Source of the DNA: Lacrimispora saccharolytica
Lineage (GTDB): Bacteria > Bacillota > Clostridia > Lachnospirales > Lachnospiraceae
Direction of reading: 5' to 3'
NCBI GenBank assembly: GCA_021531795.1
Contig: JADYUL010000006.1
Coordinates: 62,001 to 126,000, forward strand
DNA length: 64,000 nucleotides
Below, piece after piece: positions 1-7,364 of the stretch; position 1 is the first letter of the stretch, and each line of letters begins with the position of its first letter. Below the pieces are notes generated by a model. It was not told the origin of the DNA. It saw nothing but the letters and a program-made list of their open reading frames with translations, and searched no databases. The position numbers were made by a program, and so were the translations under genes.

Positions 1-681
1 ATATTGGTAGTATGTTTCATCTGATTCTATTTTTCCAGTTAATACCTCAAAAGCCAGTCTTGTAGAATCTGAGCCAAGATAAAATGGGCCTCCAACTGCT
101 ACCGGAATAATCTTATTTTCATTAGCAAGATCAAATAATAATTTTGCAAGTTTTTTGTCACATCCAGGCTGAATTTCTATATAATCTAAAATCTTTAATA
201 TGTTCTTTACATATTCCTGCTCGGATGCTTCTTCAATGCTTGCATACCCCAAGTTCTTATAGTTCAGAAGGAATCTCTGAAGAATTCCGTTTTCTCTTCC
301 ACTTCCAAGTAACAGTCCATCATGTTTATTTGCAATTTGATTCAGATTAAGACAATAGTTTTTTGTTTCAGTTTCGTAGATAAGTTCATATAAATTCTTC
401 TTACCAATATCATTACAGACAAGAATTGAAATATATCCATAATCGTCAATATCATATCCGCTCTCATCGACTGGCATCTCTTTACCATAAACCAACTTCA
501 AATCTGGTTTTGTATATGAAAAATAATGTGCTAATTCGCCATAGGCCCCAACAGTTTCAATATCTGTCACCGCCATTGCTTTCATGCCTTTTTCAACTAC
601 GGCTTCTATCCATTTTGACGGTGATCCTACTCCCATATTTATGCTATGACCTGTATGACAAGCTAATTCGACTCTTTCCAT
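1..681 (-). CDS. PolC-type PHP domain protein, degenerate, partial at window edge
   Basis: The gene runs off the left edge; 227 codons are visible. I translated it from the minus strand: the ATG at 681-679 has AAGGAG eight bases upstream. The N-terminus resembles the PHP domain of the PolC DNA polymerase III alpha subunit: a VEL start motif, an AVTD strand near residue 40, an LLLGSGRENG motif matching the PolC LLIGSACEAG motif, and DYIEIQP. Two metal ligands are changed: the HxH of the first motif reads ACH, and AVTDH reads AVTDI. The PolC exonuclease insert is absent at its usual place. It may be an inactive PHP remnant or the start of a divergent polymerase; the missing C-terminus decides. 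It is probably last in the operon with the lipoprotein at 766-1275. Confidence 0.6.
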   Translation of the reverse strand, partial: MERVELACHTGHSINMGVGSPSKWIEAVVEKGMKAMAVTDIETVGAYGELAHYFSYTKPDLKLVYGKEMPVDESGYDIDDYGYISILVCNDIGKKNLYELIYETETKNYCLNLNQIANKHDGLLLGSGRENGILQRFLLNYKNLGYASIEEASEQEYVKNILKILDYIEIQPGCDKKLAKLLFDLANENKIIPVAVGGPFYLGSDSTRLAFEVLTGKIESDETYYQY

Positions 682-765
682 GTTCTTTCTCCTTATAAGA
701 ATACCTATTATACAGCCATTAAATCCGATACAATGTAGATCATTCTGAAATTCCCTTTTAACTCG

Positions 766-1275
766 TTATTCTTGCTCTTGTTGTGAAATCATCTCTACAA
801 TTTCAACAGCCAATTCCTTATCAGTCATAATAGACAATTCAGAACCAGTTTTATCGATAACTCTTATATTGGAAAAATCTTCAAATGCACTAGATTCTAT
901 TCGTTCAATGTCAGCCAACCTTATTGCCTTAATTTGGCTAAAAGAATCAAAAACCATAGCCTCAACCACATACTCCTTGCCGATAAGCCAATACAATGAT
1001 GAAACGTATTTATCTTGGTATATATCTGATAAATTGTACTGATGTTGTATTTCCGACAAAGAATTATTAACTTCATTGTCATCAGACTCGCTACTAACTT
1101 TATCAGAAGCTGTATCATCCATTGATGATGATTCATTAGATGTACTTACTTCAGAAGGAACATCAATAACCGGCTCTATATTGGTTATAGAACTAATATC
1201 ATCATTCTTGCTACAGCCACATAAGAAAGTAAAAGAAATCATAATAACTATCATAAAATAACGATTTGTTTTCAT
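766..1275 (-). CDS. Predicted lipoprotein, unknown function
   Basis: This 169-residue protein begins with a lysine, a hydrophobic stretch and the lipobox LCGC (Cys21), so it should be lipid-anchored on the outer face of the membrane. Residues 25-85 are acidic and Ser/Asp/Glu-rich, like a flexible linker. The C-terminal half looks like a small alpha/beta domain that I cannot assign. Its ATG overlaps the stop of the gene at 1272-2357 by four bases (ATGA), so the two are translationally coupled. The coupling suggests that a surface protein is made with the cytoplasmic FliG_C/MotA-like protein, but no shared function is proven. Confidence 0.75.
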   Translation of the reverse strand: MKTNRYFMIVIMISFTFLCGCSKNDDISSITNIEPVIDVPSEVSTSNESSSMDDTASDKVSSESDDNEVNNSLSEIQHQYNLSDIYQDKYVSSLYWLIGKEYVVEAMVFDSFSQIKAIRLADIERIESSAFEDFSNIRVIDKTGSELSIMTDKELAVEIVEMISQQEQE

Positions 1276-2357
1276 AATCCATCTAATAATAAATTATTCT
1301 TCTCCATTTCTTTTATTTTCAGATACTCCAGTTTTAAGGCAGCAATCGCTCTTCTTATTTCCATCATTCTTACCGGCCCCATAGAATCAATTGCATCTTC
1401 TACCTGATATCTATGTTTCTTTTCCATAACAGAGAGTAGTTCTCTGCGCTCCAGGACATCACATCCTTTTAAGGCAAGTGCAAGTGTTTCATTTCGAACC
1501 GAATTCAGAACCTCAATAATTATATGATCCTCTTCTTCTGACAATTGCCTTAAAAACTCAGTTTCAATGTAGAATTTAGCTTTCTTCTCGTTCCCTTTGT
1601 TTCTGAAGAAATCAAGCTTTGCCACAAAATCCTCACATGCTTCTTTAACTTCATCACCTTTAGGTATGCTGACATACCAGAGGTACGATAGAATTTTACC
1701 CATATGCATATGTGCATCTATCAGATAGCGGCAATTTTCCTTAACAGCAGGAACTATCCACTCCCACCCTGCTACACCATCTTCATGAGTCATATCCCAC
1801 CATTCATTCGAATTCATGCCATTCATAAGATTTTCAACGTTTTGTACAAGCTCTATATCTTCTTCTGATAAAAGATTTCTGAATTCATGCAGTTTCTGGC
1901 GATTTTCTTCATCGAAAATTAGCCTCTCTCGATTAAAATGTTTTCCTCCGAGTTCTCTTCTGATATTGCAGTTTTCCGGAATAGCTGCATTAAAAAAGTC
2001 TTCTATAAAACAGGGAGTGCATCCATCCTGTACATATAAAATCCCCTGGGCATAAAGATAATAAATAAATGCATCTATTCCCTTAAAATTATTCACATAG
2101 AATCTCAGCGTCACAAAGTTTTCGATTACTTTAGGATCATTGCCGCACACCACCAATTGAACCATCCAATATAAATCATCAGCTAACACCTTGGAGTCCT
2201 TCACAAAACCCGAATGAAATTCCAATGCAAGAATCCCTTCTGTTCTTGTGATTTTAGCCAATTTAATAATGTTGTCATACGCTATCTCTATGCGATCAAT
2301 ATAATCTTCAATATTTACTTCTGTACTAAAAGCTTTAGCTCTGATTTCATCAAACAT
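1272..2357 (-). CDS. Soluble protein with MotA-like segment and FliG C-terminal-like domain
   Basis: The protein has 361 residues, no signal peptide and no membrane segment; GGAGG lies seven bases before the ATG. Residues 38-85 (TEGILALE, then GNDPKVIE) resemble the cytoplasmic part of the flagellar stator MotA, where GLLALE and DGTDPE motifs occur. Residues 275-355 match the FliG C-terminal domain: ALALKG at 293-298 and GPVR at 327-330, with the same spacing as in FliG. The charged positions that contact the stator in FliG (Lys in LKG, Asp before the GPVR helix, Arg in GPVR) are kept or conservatively changed. The middle has Trp-rich and Cys-containing segments that I do not recognise. The FliG N and M domains are absent, so it is not a normal motor switch protein. 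Function unknown. Confidence 0.7.
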   Translation of the reverse strand: MFDEIRAKAFSTEVNIEDYIDRIEIAYDNIIKLAKITRTEGILALEFHSGFVKDSKVLADDLYWMVQLVVCGNDPKVIENFVTLRFYVNNFKGIDAFIYYLYAQGILYVQDGCTPCFIEDFFNAAIPENCNIRRELGGKHFNRERLIFDEENRQKLHEFRNLLSEEDIELVQNVENLMNGMNSNEWWDMTHEDGVAGWEWIVPAVKENCRYLIDAHMHMGKILSYLWYVSIPKGDEVKEACEDFVAKLDFFRNKGNEKKAKFYIETEFLRQLSEEEDHIIIEVLNSVRNETLALALKGCDVLERRELLSVMEKKHRYQVEDAIDSMGPVRMMEIRRAIAALKLEYLKIKEMEKNNLLLDGL

Positions 2358-2402
2358 ACAGCACCTCCATATACTTATAGGTTTATCAATTGCAGCTAAT
2401 TA

Positions 2403-2606
2403 TTATCGAAGAGCTGACCACTTGCAGTAATTTCTACAGCTGTAACACGCCTGATATTCTCTGCTTTCGTTTAACCCTTTAGCAGCACATCTTCCACTTA
2501 CCATCTTGCTCGCAACCTCAACATATCCAAGTCTGTTAGGTACTCTTGAACCAAGCCATTCTACACATGTTGCACAACATCTCTCATTGTTATTAATCTG
2601 AGCCAT
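2403..2606 (-). CDS. Cysteine-rich 67-residue protein, copy A
   Basis: This small protein has seven cysteines in a CCATC...GRCA...CYSC...C layout, probably metal-binding. It is a paralogue of the gene at 8660-8863, sharing RCCATC, NRLGYVEV and the KWSALR end. An upstream in-frame start would add 19 residues, but I chose the ATG at 2606 because GGAGGAATCTAT precedes it, as in the paralogue, and both proteins then have 67 residues. Family unknown. It lies 45 bases upstream of the FliG_C-like gene, so it probably heads the same operon. A zinc-ribbon regulator or a small modulator are both possible; nothing in the sequence decides. Confidence 0.7.
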   Translation of the reverse strand: MAQINNNERCCATCVEWLGSRVPNRLGYVEVASKMVSGRCAAKGLNESREYQACYSCRNYCKWSALR

Positions 2607-2670
2607 AATAGATTCCTCCGTTTCAATATTCGTTGTTCTGATACTATATTGGGCACTCATCAAGTGTGGA

Positions 2671-2814
2671 TTAGTCTATTGTTGTAGAATAAATACCAGA
2701 TTCTCTCATAGTCTTTTCAAATTCTTCAACAAAAAATCTATTTTTAACAGAAGACATAACCTCGTTCCCCAAAACAAATTCTTTTCTATAGCACCAAAAA
2801 ATACCTTTATACAT
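2671..2814 (-). CDS. Small ORF, 47 residues, unknown
   Basis: The ORF starts with MYKGIFWCYRKEF and ends GIYSTTID. Its ATG follows GGGAGC by six bases, and it begins ten bases after the stop of the phosphatase gene, so it looks like a translated downstream partner. No domain is recognised. The end of the ORF (TGGTATTTAT) also resembles the promoter box upstream of the second cysteine-rich gene, so part of this stretch may double as a promoter for copy A. Confidence 0.4.
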   Translation of the reverse strand: MYKGIFWCYRKEFVLGNEVMSSVKNRFFVEEFEKTMRESGIYSTTID

Positions 2815-2824
2815 AAAAAGCTCC

Positions 2825-3250
2825 CTACAAATATTCACGCTTTATCAATTCTTCCAATAAAAGGCTTCGGCATAACCTGTTCGGATGAAAAAAAGGATTG
2901 TTATAAATATCATTATCATTTCCATTGATCCATAACATTAAAGCGGAACAAACACCAGCACTTCTTGAAATTCCGGCTTCACAATGAACAACGATAGATT
3001 CAACAGAATCTTTCCATATATTCACAAAATCTATTATTCTTTCTGCATCTCTGCTATCCATTGATAGTGGTGACTCATCTATTACATCCTCAAATTGAAG
3101 TTTTAGTACCGCTTTTATACCTGGATTCGTTGCAAATAAAACGGGTTCTTCTCCCGGGTCTGTAATTGAAATAATCACGCATGAATAGGGCAATTCTTTG
3201 TATGATAATTTCTTTGCCTTATTTCGTGGCAAAACCTGAAAATTCATCAT
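2825..3250 (-). CDS. Protein tyrosine/dual-specificity phosphatase
   Basis: The 141-residue protein carries the cysteine-phosphatase loop HCEAGISRS (Cys90, Arg96, C-x5-R), and an Asp-rich segment before it may supply the general acid. The length and the lack of a signal peptide fit a small cytosolic dual-specificity phosphatase of the kind common on phages and accessory elements. Two adjacent ATG codons begin the frame (MMN), and no strong ribosome site is seen. It should hydrolyse phosphotyrosine or a related phosphoester; the substrate is unknown. It is followed within 10 bases by a 47-codon ORF. Confidence 0.8.
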   Translation of the reverse strand: MMNFQVLPRNKAKKLSYKELPYSCVIISITDPGEEPVLFATNPGIKAVLKLQFEDVIDESPLSMDSRDAERIIDFVNIWKDSVESIVVHCEAGISRSAGVCSALMLWINGNDNDIYNNPFFHPNRLCRSLLLEELIKREYL

Positions 3251-3524
3251 TCTTTCTATCGCTTATCATCTCACCAAGTCTTCGTATCGCTTCTCAGCAA
3301 CTTTCAGCCTCTTCTATTTATAACTTTCCTTCAAGGGCAGCTTATAACCATACTTCCACTACCTAAAGTTTTCTTGTACCACTCCATGTAATTGATCGCA
3401 TAATTATTCTCAATAAACCGGATTCATAACAAATAACAAAGAAAATAACTTAATCATCAACCATATACCTTCACATGAACAAAGACTTTTTGTTCATATC
3501 AAAAGCAGTACAACGGAATACTTA
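3251..3524. other. Intergenic stretch with one perfect inverted repeat
   Basis: No gene is seen. A nine-base inverted repeat ATGAACAAA/TTTGTTCAT lies at 3475-3483 and 3489-3497 with a five-base loop. It sits just downstream of the gene ending at 3525, but no T tract follows it on either strand. It is a weak terminator or an operator. Confidence 0.35.
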
Positions 3525-4034
3525 TCAATATTCCAATTCAATAATTGCTGTATTATTTAATACATCCAAAGCAATCTGAGCTTTTGAAAGCTCATCTGTG
3601 ACCAGTTCAAGATCCCTGGCCACACCTTCCAAATTATAATTTATATATGTGTAATCAATGATGTTAGACTGTCTACCATAATGCTCCTCAACACGCGCCT
3701 TAGGTAACTTTGAGCTCATATCAGCAAGCTTTGCCTTGCGTTTTGTGAGCTGCGGGATATAAACAAGCATCTCATCAACAGTCATATCAAATCCATCAAC
3801 CATAGTAGTTGTATTAAAAATATTGATGGCGTGCTTAATCTTTCGTATTCTTCGTTCAAGATTATCTAGCTCCACCTGAACATTGCTATATTCATAGGCT
3901 GGTCTAACAGATTCAACATCCTCTCCCATAGCAGCGTTAAATTCCTTACTACGCTCTTCTCTGTTAAGAAGTGCAACATATTCATCGTTCAATTTCTTTA
4001 AGGTCTTGTTGGCCTCTGCTGATGTCATCTTCAT
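3525..4034 (-). CDS. Coiled-coil protein, DIP1984-like
   Basis: This 169-residue protein is charged and largely helical, with a central conserved-looking NTTTMVDG segment and paired Lys/Arg-rich heptads. The pattern (short ring-forming coiled-coil protein, NRTN-like then DG motif, then AL-rich tail) recalls the DIP1984/DUF6847 family of unknown function, but I hold this loosely. TAAGGAGG lies eight bases before the first ATG; a second ATG follows two codons later. It starts five bases after the stop of the membrane-protein gene at 4040-4336 and is surely co-transcribed with it. Confidence 0.6.
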   Translation of the reverse strand: MKMTSAEANKTLKKLNDEYVALLNREERSKEFNAAMGEDVESVRPAYEYSNVQVELDNLERRIRKIKHAINIFNTTTMVDGFDMTVDEMLVYIPQLTKRKAKLADMSSKLPKARVEEHYGRQSNIIDYTYINYNLEGVARDLELVTDELSKAQIALDVLNNTAIIELEY

Positions 4035-4039
4035 GATAA

Positions 4040-4336
4040 CTACCTCCTTATGTGGTTAAATTTATTCCTTTTCTTCAAAATAGCCTGGATTAGTTTACTT
4101 AAGCCCCAGGGAACTACGATACACGCAATGATTGAAGCAACAACACTTTCTGTAAGTGAAAAAGTAATAAAAAATACGATTGTTGCCTTTATGGAGGACC
4201 ACCAGTCATCAGATGATGTATTTCTCATTAGATCAACTCGATTCATATTTGAAGCAACCGTCCATGCCTCCAGCGGCGACAAAATTTCCTTGCTCCAGTC
4301 CTTCATGCCATTATTGTTATCATTCAAATCTTTCAT
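4040..4336 (-). CDS. Small membrane protein, unknown
   Basis: The protein has 98 residues with a soluble N-terminus (MKDLNDNNN...), a hydrophobic region of about 40 residues forming two likely transmembrane helices, and a basic tail (KKRNKFNHIRR) that should be cytoplasmic. I chose the ATG at 4336 because GGAGG lies six bases before it; the longer frame upstream has no ribosome site. It heads a two-gene unit with the coiled-coil protein. The upstream region holds the conserved 39-bp element (4461-4499) and a promoter-like box (4378-4410). Function not recognised. Confidence 0.65.
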   Translation of the reverse strand: MKDLNDNNNGMKDWSKEILSPLEAWTVASNMNRVDLMRNTSSDDWWSSIKATIVFFITFSLTESVVASIIACIVVPWGLSKLIQAILKKRNKFNHIRR

Positions 4337-4377
4337 AAAACACCTCCAACAATTATTCCAGCTCTTACTGTGTTGCC

Positions 4378-4410
4378 TATAATATAAATACAACAACCAT
4401 ATGTACATTT
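4378..4410 (-). promoter_or_regulatory. Promoter-like box shared with 8891-8922
   Basis: On the minus strand this reads ATGTACAT, a short variable part, then GTATTTATATTATA. The same arrangement lies upstream of the cysteine-rich gene at 8660-8863. TATTATA is a plausible -10 element and ATGTACAT is a perfect palindrome. The -35 region is not clear. Confidence 0.4.
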
Positions 4411-4460
4411 TTTGTATGTGATATTTATGCTTATAGTTCGTTTTACATAATTCTTTACAG

Positions 4461-4499
4461 TATATATAATTCGTAATAGAACCTATTTTCCCTTCTTTT
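4461..4499 (-). repeat. Conserved 39-bp intergenic element, copy 1
   Basis: On the minus strand: AAAAGAAGGGAA, nine variable bases, then TATTACGAATTATATATA. It follows a terminator and precedes the small membrane gene. Copies 2 and 3 lie at 5912-5950 and 8990-9028 with identical spacing. Confidence 0.7.
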
Positions 4500-4503
4500 T
4501 ACA

Positions 4504-4530
4504 TCAAAAAAGAGGCTCAAAGTGAGCCTC
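4504..4530 (-). terminator. Rho-independent terminator
   Basis: GAGGCTCA/TGAGCCTC stem with a three-base loop, followed on the minus strand by TTTTTT. It ends transcription arriving from the 4545-4833 pseudogene and its upstream neighbours. Confidence 0.85.
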
Positions 4531-4544
4531 CCATCTTACTGGAA

Positions 4545-4833
4545 CTATATTAATTGACTAATTTCATCCTCTATCGTGTCGCAAAGTAGTTTAATATACT
4601 TTTTCCACACCATTTCACTGGTAAAATGAGTATATGTTGGATGGTAGGAATTCAATATTTCGTGAATCACACAATTCTGCAGGAATTTCCTCGATTCTCT
4701 TCTTCTGTAAACCACACAGAAGAATAAAATCCTTTCCCTTCTCGTCTCTCTCGTTATCCGAAGGGTATGCAACTACACGCATATCAGCTGGTTTTAATCC
4801 GGAATCATAACTTGATAAATCTTCTCCAGACAT
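4545..4833 (-). pseudogene. Frameshifted short gene, unknown family
   Basis: One frame reads from an ATG at 4833 (MSGEDLSSYDSG...) to a stop at 4615. The adjacent frame continues from about 4640 to 4545 with HFTSEMVWKKYIKLL... Joining them near 4620-4640 gives one protein of about 96 residues with even composition, so a single-base frameshift in a once intact gene is likely. No domain is recognised. The ATG has no strong ribosome site and lies 28 bases after the stop of the 4861-5289 gene, which suggests coupling or loss of the original start. Confidence 0.5.
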
Positions 4834-4860
4834 ATTTTTGCGCCACCCATACTCATTTTA

Positions 4861-5289
4861 TTAGTATGTTTCTCTGTTCACATACATATCTAAAGACTCG
4901 GCAAAAATCACATCTTCATCCAATTCATCAGGATCAATATCTTCAACAGGTTGCAAGGACTGATAATGCTCATCATAGCCTTGGTTATACTGTCCTGGAA
5001 TCAAACAATATCTATTCTCAATTTTAGAAATAAATTTATTATCTTCTAGCTTGGGATCAATATAAAGAATGCATTTATTAGCCTTAATATCATATACAAC
5101 ACGCCCCCTTGGAAAATAATCATAATCCATATATTCATACTCTGGATAACGGGTTAATAGAGATCTCCACAAATCCCAATGTGAAGAATAATTCCTGTAA
5201 TCTCCGTAAATATTTGCCTTTGATATTGGCGTATCGTTAGTAATAATATGATCTCCAATAAAGAAGAATGCTCCTACATGCTCTTCCAT
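4861..5289 (-). CDS. Conserved hypothetical protein, 142 residues
   Basis: The start MEEHVGAFFFIGD and the central DYDYFPRGRVVYD and LYIDPKL segments resemble an unnamed family of short cytosolic proteins scattered among bacteria and often found in accessory regions; I recall the pattern but not a function. I chose the ATG at 5289, preceded by GAGGTGG, rather than an in-frame GTG nine bases upstream that would overlap this ribosome site. No signal peptide, membrane segment or catalytic motif is evident. The tail is acidic and Tyr-rich. Confidence 0.65.
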   Translation of the reverse strand: MEEHVGAFFFIGDHIITNDTPISKANIYGDYRNYSSHWDLWRSLLTRYPEYEYMDYDYFPRGRVVYDIKANKCILYIDPKLEDNKFISKIENRYCLIPGQYNQGYDEHYQSLQPVEDIDPDELDEDVIFAESLDMYVNRETY

Positions 5290-5412
5290 CTTCGCCACCT
5301 CATAATATTATCATATAATTATTTATAAACATTTTTACAAACAAAAGTCTACTGTTTTATTATTTTATATCTTTGAAATAAATAATACTTGCATTCCATG
5401 CATATTCCGCCT

Positions 5413-5900
5413 CAACTGAGCACGGATTCCAAAAACACCTGAACAGTCATTCCGGATATATCTGAACATAATTCCGGGCAACTGAACATCGCTTACATTA
5501 TTTAGTGTTATAGTTTTTTTCGTAGTCATTAACAACTGATTGCGAAAGGAGGCAAATATGCAAGACTACAACACTATCATTGGCACTATTCAGATGCATC
5601 TGAATAAATGCCCAACCAGATCCGTAATGGATCGGTACAAAATCGGTTCAGGAACAGTAGCACTGATTATGAACCGATTTGAAGCCAGTGGACATTCATT
5701 TGATGAACTTCGAATGATGCCACCTAAGGACGTAGAAGACCTTTTCTATCCACAGACAAACCGGCAACGAAAAGATGTTCCTATGCCTGATTTTCAGGCT
5801 TATTTTGACAGGATACATTCTCCAGGCAGCAAATCAAATTTGTCTTTCTGTTGGCTTGAGTACAAGGAGCAGAATCCCAAAGGAAAACAAGCGACGCTAA
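5413..5900 (+). mobile_element. IS21-family remnant, left end plus truncated istA
   Basis: The region 5413-5500 carries short direct repeats (CTGAACA three times, ATTCCGG twice), typical of the multi-repeat ends of IS21-family elements. It is followed by the start of istA at 5558. The rest of istA, all of istB and the right end are missing. The right border falls next to conserved element copy 2. The left flank runs up to about 5290 without a gene. Confidence 0.65.
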
Positions 5901-5920
5901 ATTCCTTACAATATATATAG
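5558..5920 (+). pseudogene. Truncated IS21-family transposase IstA
   Basis: The 120-residue product matches only the N-terminal part of IstA: a helix-turn-helix region at residues 1-45, then a VPMPDFQAYF segment and a LSFCWLEYKEQNP segment that precede the DDE catalytic core in full proteins of about 400-500 residues. The catalytic core is absent. The ATG at 5558 is preceded by AAAGGAGG at five bases; an upstream TTG in frame lies before the ribosome site and is rejected. The last codons run into unrelated sequence. Confidence 0.7.
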
Positions 5921-5950
5921 TTCGTATTAGACTTCAAATTCCCTTCTTTT
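5912..5950 (-). repeat. Conserved 39-bp intergenic element, copy 2
   Basis: On the minus strand AAAAGAAGGGAA, nine bases, then TAATACGAACTATATATA. It lies directly after a terminator and is abutted by the IS21 remnant, which probably separated it from its original downstream gene (4861-5289). Confidence 0.65.
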
Positions 5951-5956
5951 CAGCAC

Positions 5957-5979
5957 AAAAAAGAGAGCCTAAGCTCTCT
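5957..5979 (-). terminator. Rho-independent terminator
   Basis: AGAGAGC/GCTCTCT stem with a four-base loop, followed on the minus strand by TTTTTT. It serves the gene ending at 6018. Confidence 0.8.
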
Positions 5980-6017
5980 CTCGTACTAACAAAGATATTC
6001 TTTGTTGACTATATCGC

Positions 6018-6263
6018 CTATGCTCTTTTGTCAAATGAATAGTAATAAGGATTTGTCGCATTCCCTTGGGCATCATATGATAGCATAGTATCTATATATT
6101 CTTTGGCCTTGTTATCCATATACCGCGTGGCATTAACCCTCTTCTCTTGTAATTCTCTTTTTTTCCGTATCTGTATATTTGCTTCTCTTATTGCAGGATT
6201 CACCTTACTTACATATGTAATTCCTACTGATGGTTCAAAAATGCCAACCGGTTCAATTCTCAT
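6018..6263 (-). CDS. Small hypothetical protein, 81 residues
   Basis: The product starts MRIEPVGIFEP and has a basic, Gln/Arg-rich middle predicted to be helical and an Asn/Tyr-rich tail (NPYYYSFDKRA). GAGGAAATAA precedes the ATG. It begins ten bases after the stop of the 6274-7341 gene and ends its operon, followed by the terminator at 5957-5979. It resembles the very small proteins with an IEP...VG..Y start found next to flagellar or secretion genes, but I cannot assign a family. Confidence 0.6.
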   Translation of the reverse strand: MRIEPVGIFEPSVGITYVSKVNPAIREANIQIRKKRELQEKRVNATRYMDNKAKEYIDTMLSYDAQGNATNPYYYSFDKRA

Positions 6264-6273
6264 ATTTATTTCC

Positions 6274-7341
6274 TCATTTCGACATTGCCTTCGTTTTTGA
6301 CTGATTTTCTAGTTTTACTATGTCTGATAGTCCTGCAAGCTCCAGTTCTTCATCCGTATACCAATTTGTCAACATAACATCTTTTGTAAACTCATCAAGA
6401 ATCACCTTCCTATATGCCGACAGCAACACACTTAAATCTATTTTATCTTGAAGGAAACTGCTGAGTGCCTTCATAAGCCTGCTTTTCCCTTCATATGGGC
6501 CCCTATATAGTTCGAAATCCATATAGTTATACGTAGTTTCTGCGTATATTCGCCCATCCTCATCCTGGAAATATCCCCAGACATTCATATCCGTAGTATC
6601 ACCATTACGACCATCTAGATACTTTTGCATCCTTTGGGGATCTTGATTTCTTAACCATTCTGGGGTACATCCTTGCAGTATAAGAATTCCACCTTCCAAT
6701 CTATCCGCTGGATATTTTTTCTCATCATATCTGATTACTGCGTCACCTTTCTTAAATGGAGTTGGAAATGCAAACCACATTCCGTCAAAAAACTGAGTAC
6801 TAAGTTCAGATTCATCATCAGCTTCTCCGTAGACATTTATATTTAATATTTCCTTATCCTGATTAAAATATGCTTCTATCGTTCGCTTATCTTGTAACAG
6901 ACTTCGTCTTATCACTCGAATCCCAACATACTTGTTTTTCTCTTCCTCATCACACCTATAAAACAAGTCATCAAAACAGTCATCAACAGTTTTATAAATT
7001 TCCAAGTCATTACACCACTCGTCATAACCAGCGTGATAATAACCATATGTATAGACACAACCTTCACTTTCATAATACTCTTGAACATACTTTCTCATAA
7101 GGTTAATGTATGCCTTTAGTGTTTCATGTAAGCTTTCTCGATAGCTACAATTCATTCTCTCCTTAACTTCACAGTCTGGCATATTCTCGATAATCCAGTT
7201 CCATGCAGAAATCTTTTCTTCAAGAGTATACTTTCCACTTTGGTATACAAGCCAACTAGCTTCTATTGAGTTAAACTGATAACTCAGTGACTTCAAATGT
7301 TCTTTAATATCTTCCGAGTTAATATAATTATATAAATCCAT
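6274..7341 (-). CDS. Hypothetical protein, 355 residues
   Basis: This is an acidic soluble protein with no signal peptide. The N-terminal 150 residues are helical and carry clustered Cys and Tyr (YTYGYYHAGYDEWC). The middle has an FDGMWFAFPTPFKKGD segment and the C-terminus is helical and charged. I recall the FPTPF-GD pattern from unnamed proteins of gut Firmicutes, but no catalytic motif is visible. The start ATG is preceded by GGAGGATTGAAA. It is the first of two genes ending at a terminator. Confidence 0.65.
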   Translation of the reverse strand: MDLYNYINSEDIKEHLKSLSYQFNSIEASWLVYQSGKYTLEEKISAWNWIIENMPDCEVKERMNCSYRESLHETLKAYINLMRKYVQEYYESEGCVYTYGYYHAGYDEWCNDLEIYKTVDDCFDDLFYRCDEEEKNKYVGIRVIRRSLLQDKRTIEAYFNQDKEILNINVYGEADDESELSTQFFDGMWFAFPTPFKKGDAVIRYDEKKYPADRLEGGILILQGCTPEWLRNQDPQRMQKYLDGRNGDTTDMNVWGYFQDEDGRIYAETTYNYMDFELYRGPYEGKSRLMKALSSFLQDKIDLSVLLSAYRKVILDEFTKDVMLTNWYTDEELELAGLSDIVKLENQSKTKAMSK

Positions 7342-7364
7342 GTTTTCAATCCTCCATATGACAA

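Noticed and set aside
1272-4336. Zorya-type defence system
   Set aside because: MotA-like words raised the idea, but there is no membrane stator, no OmpA-like partner, no helicase or nuclease next to it.
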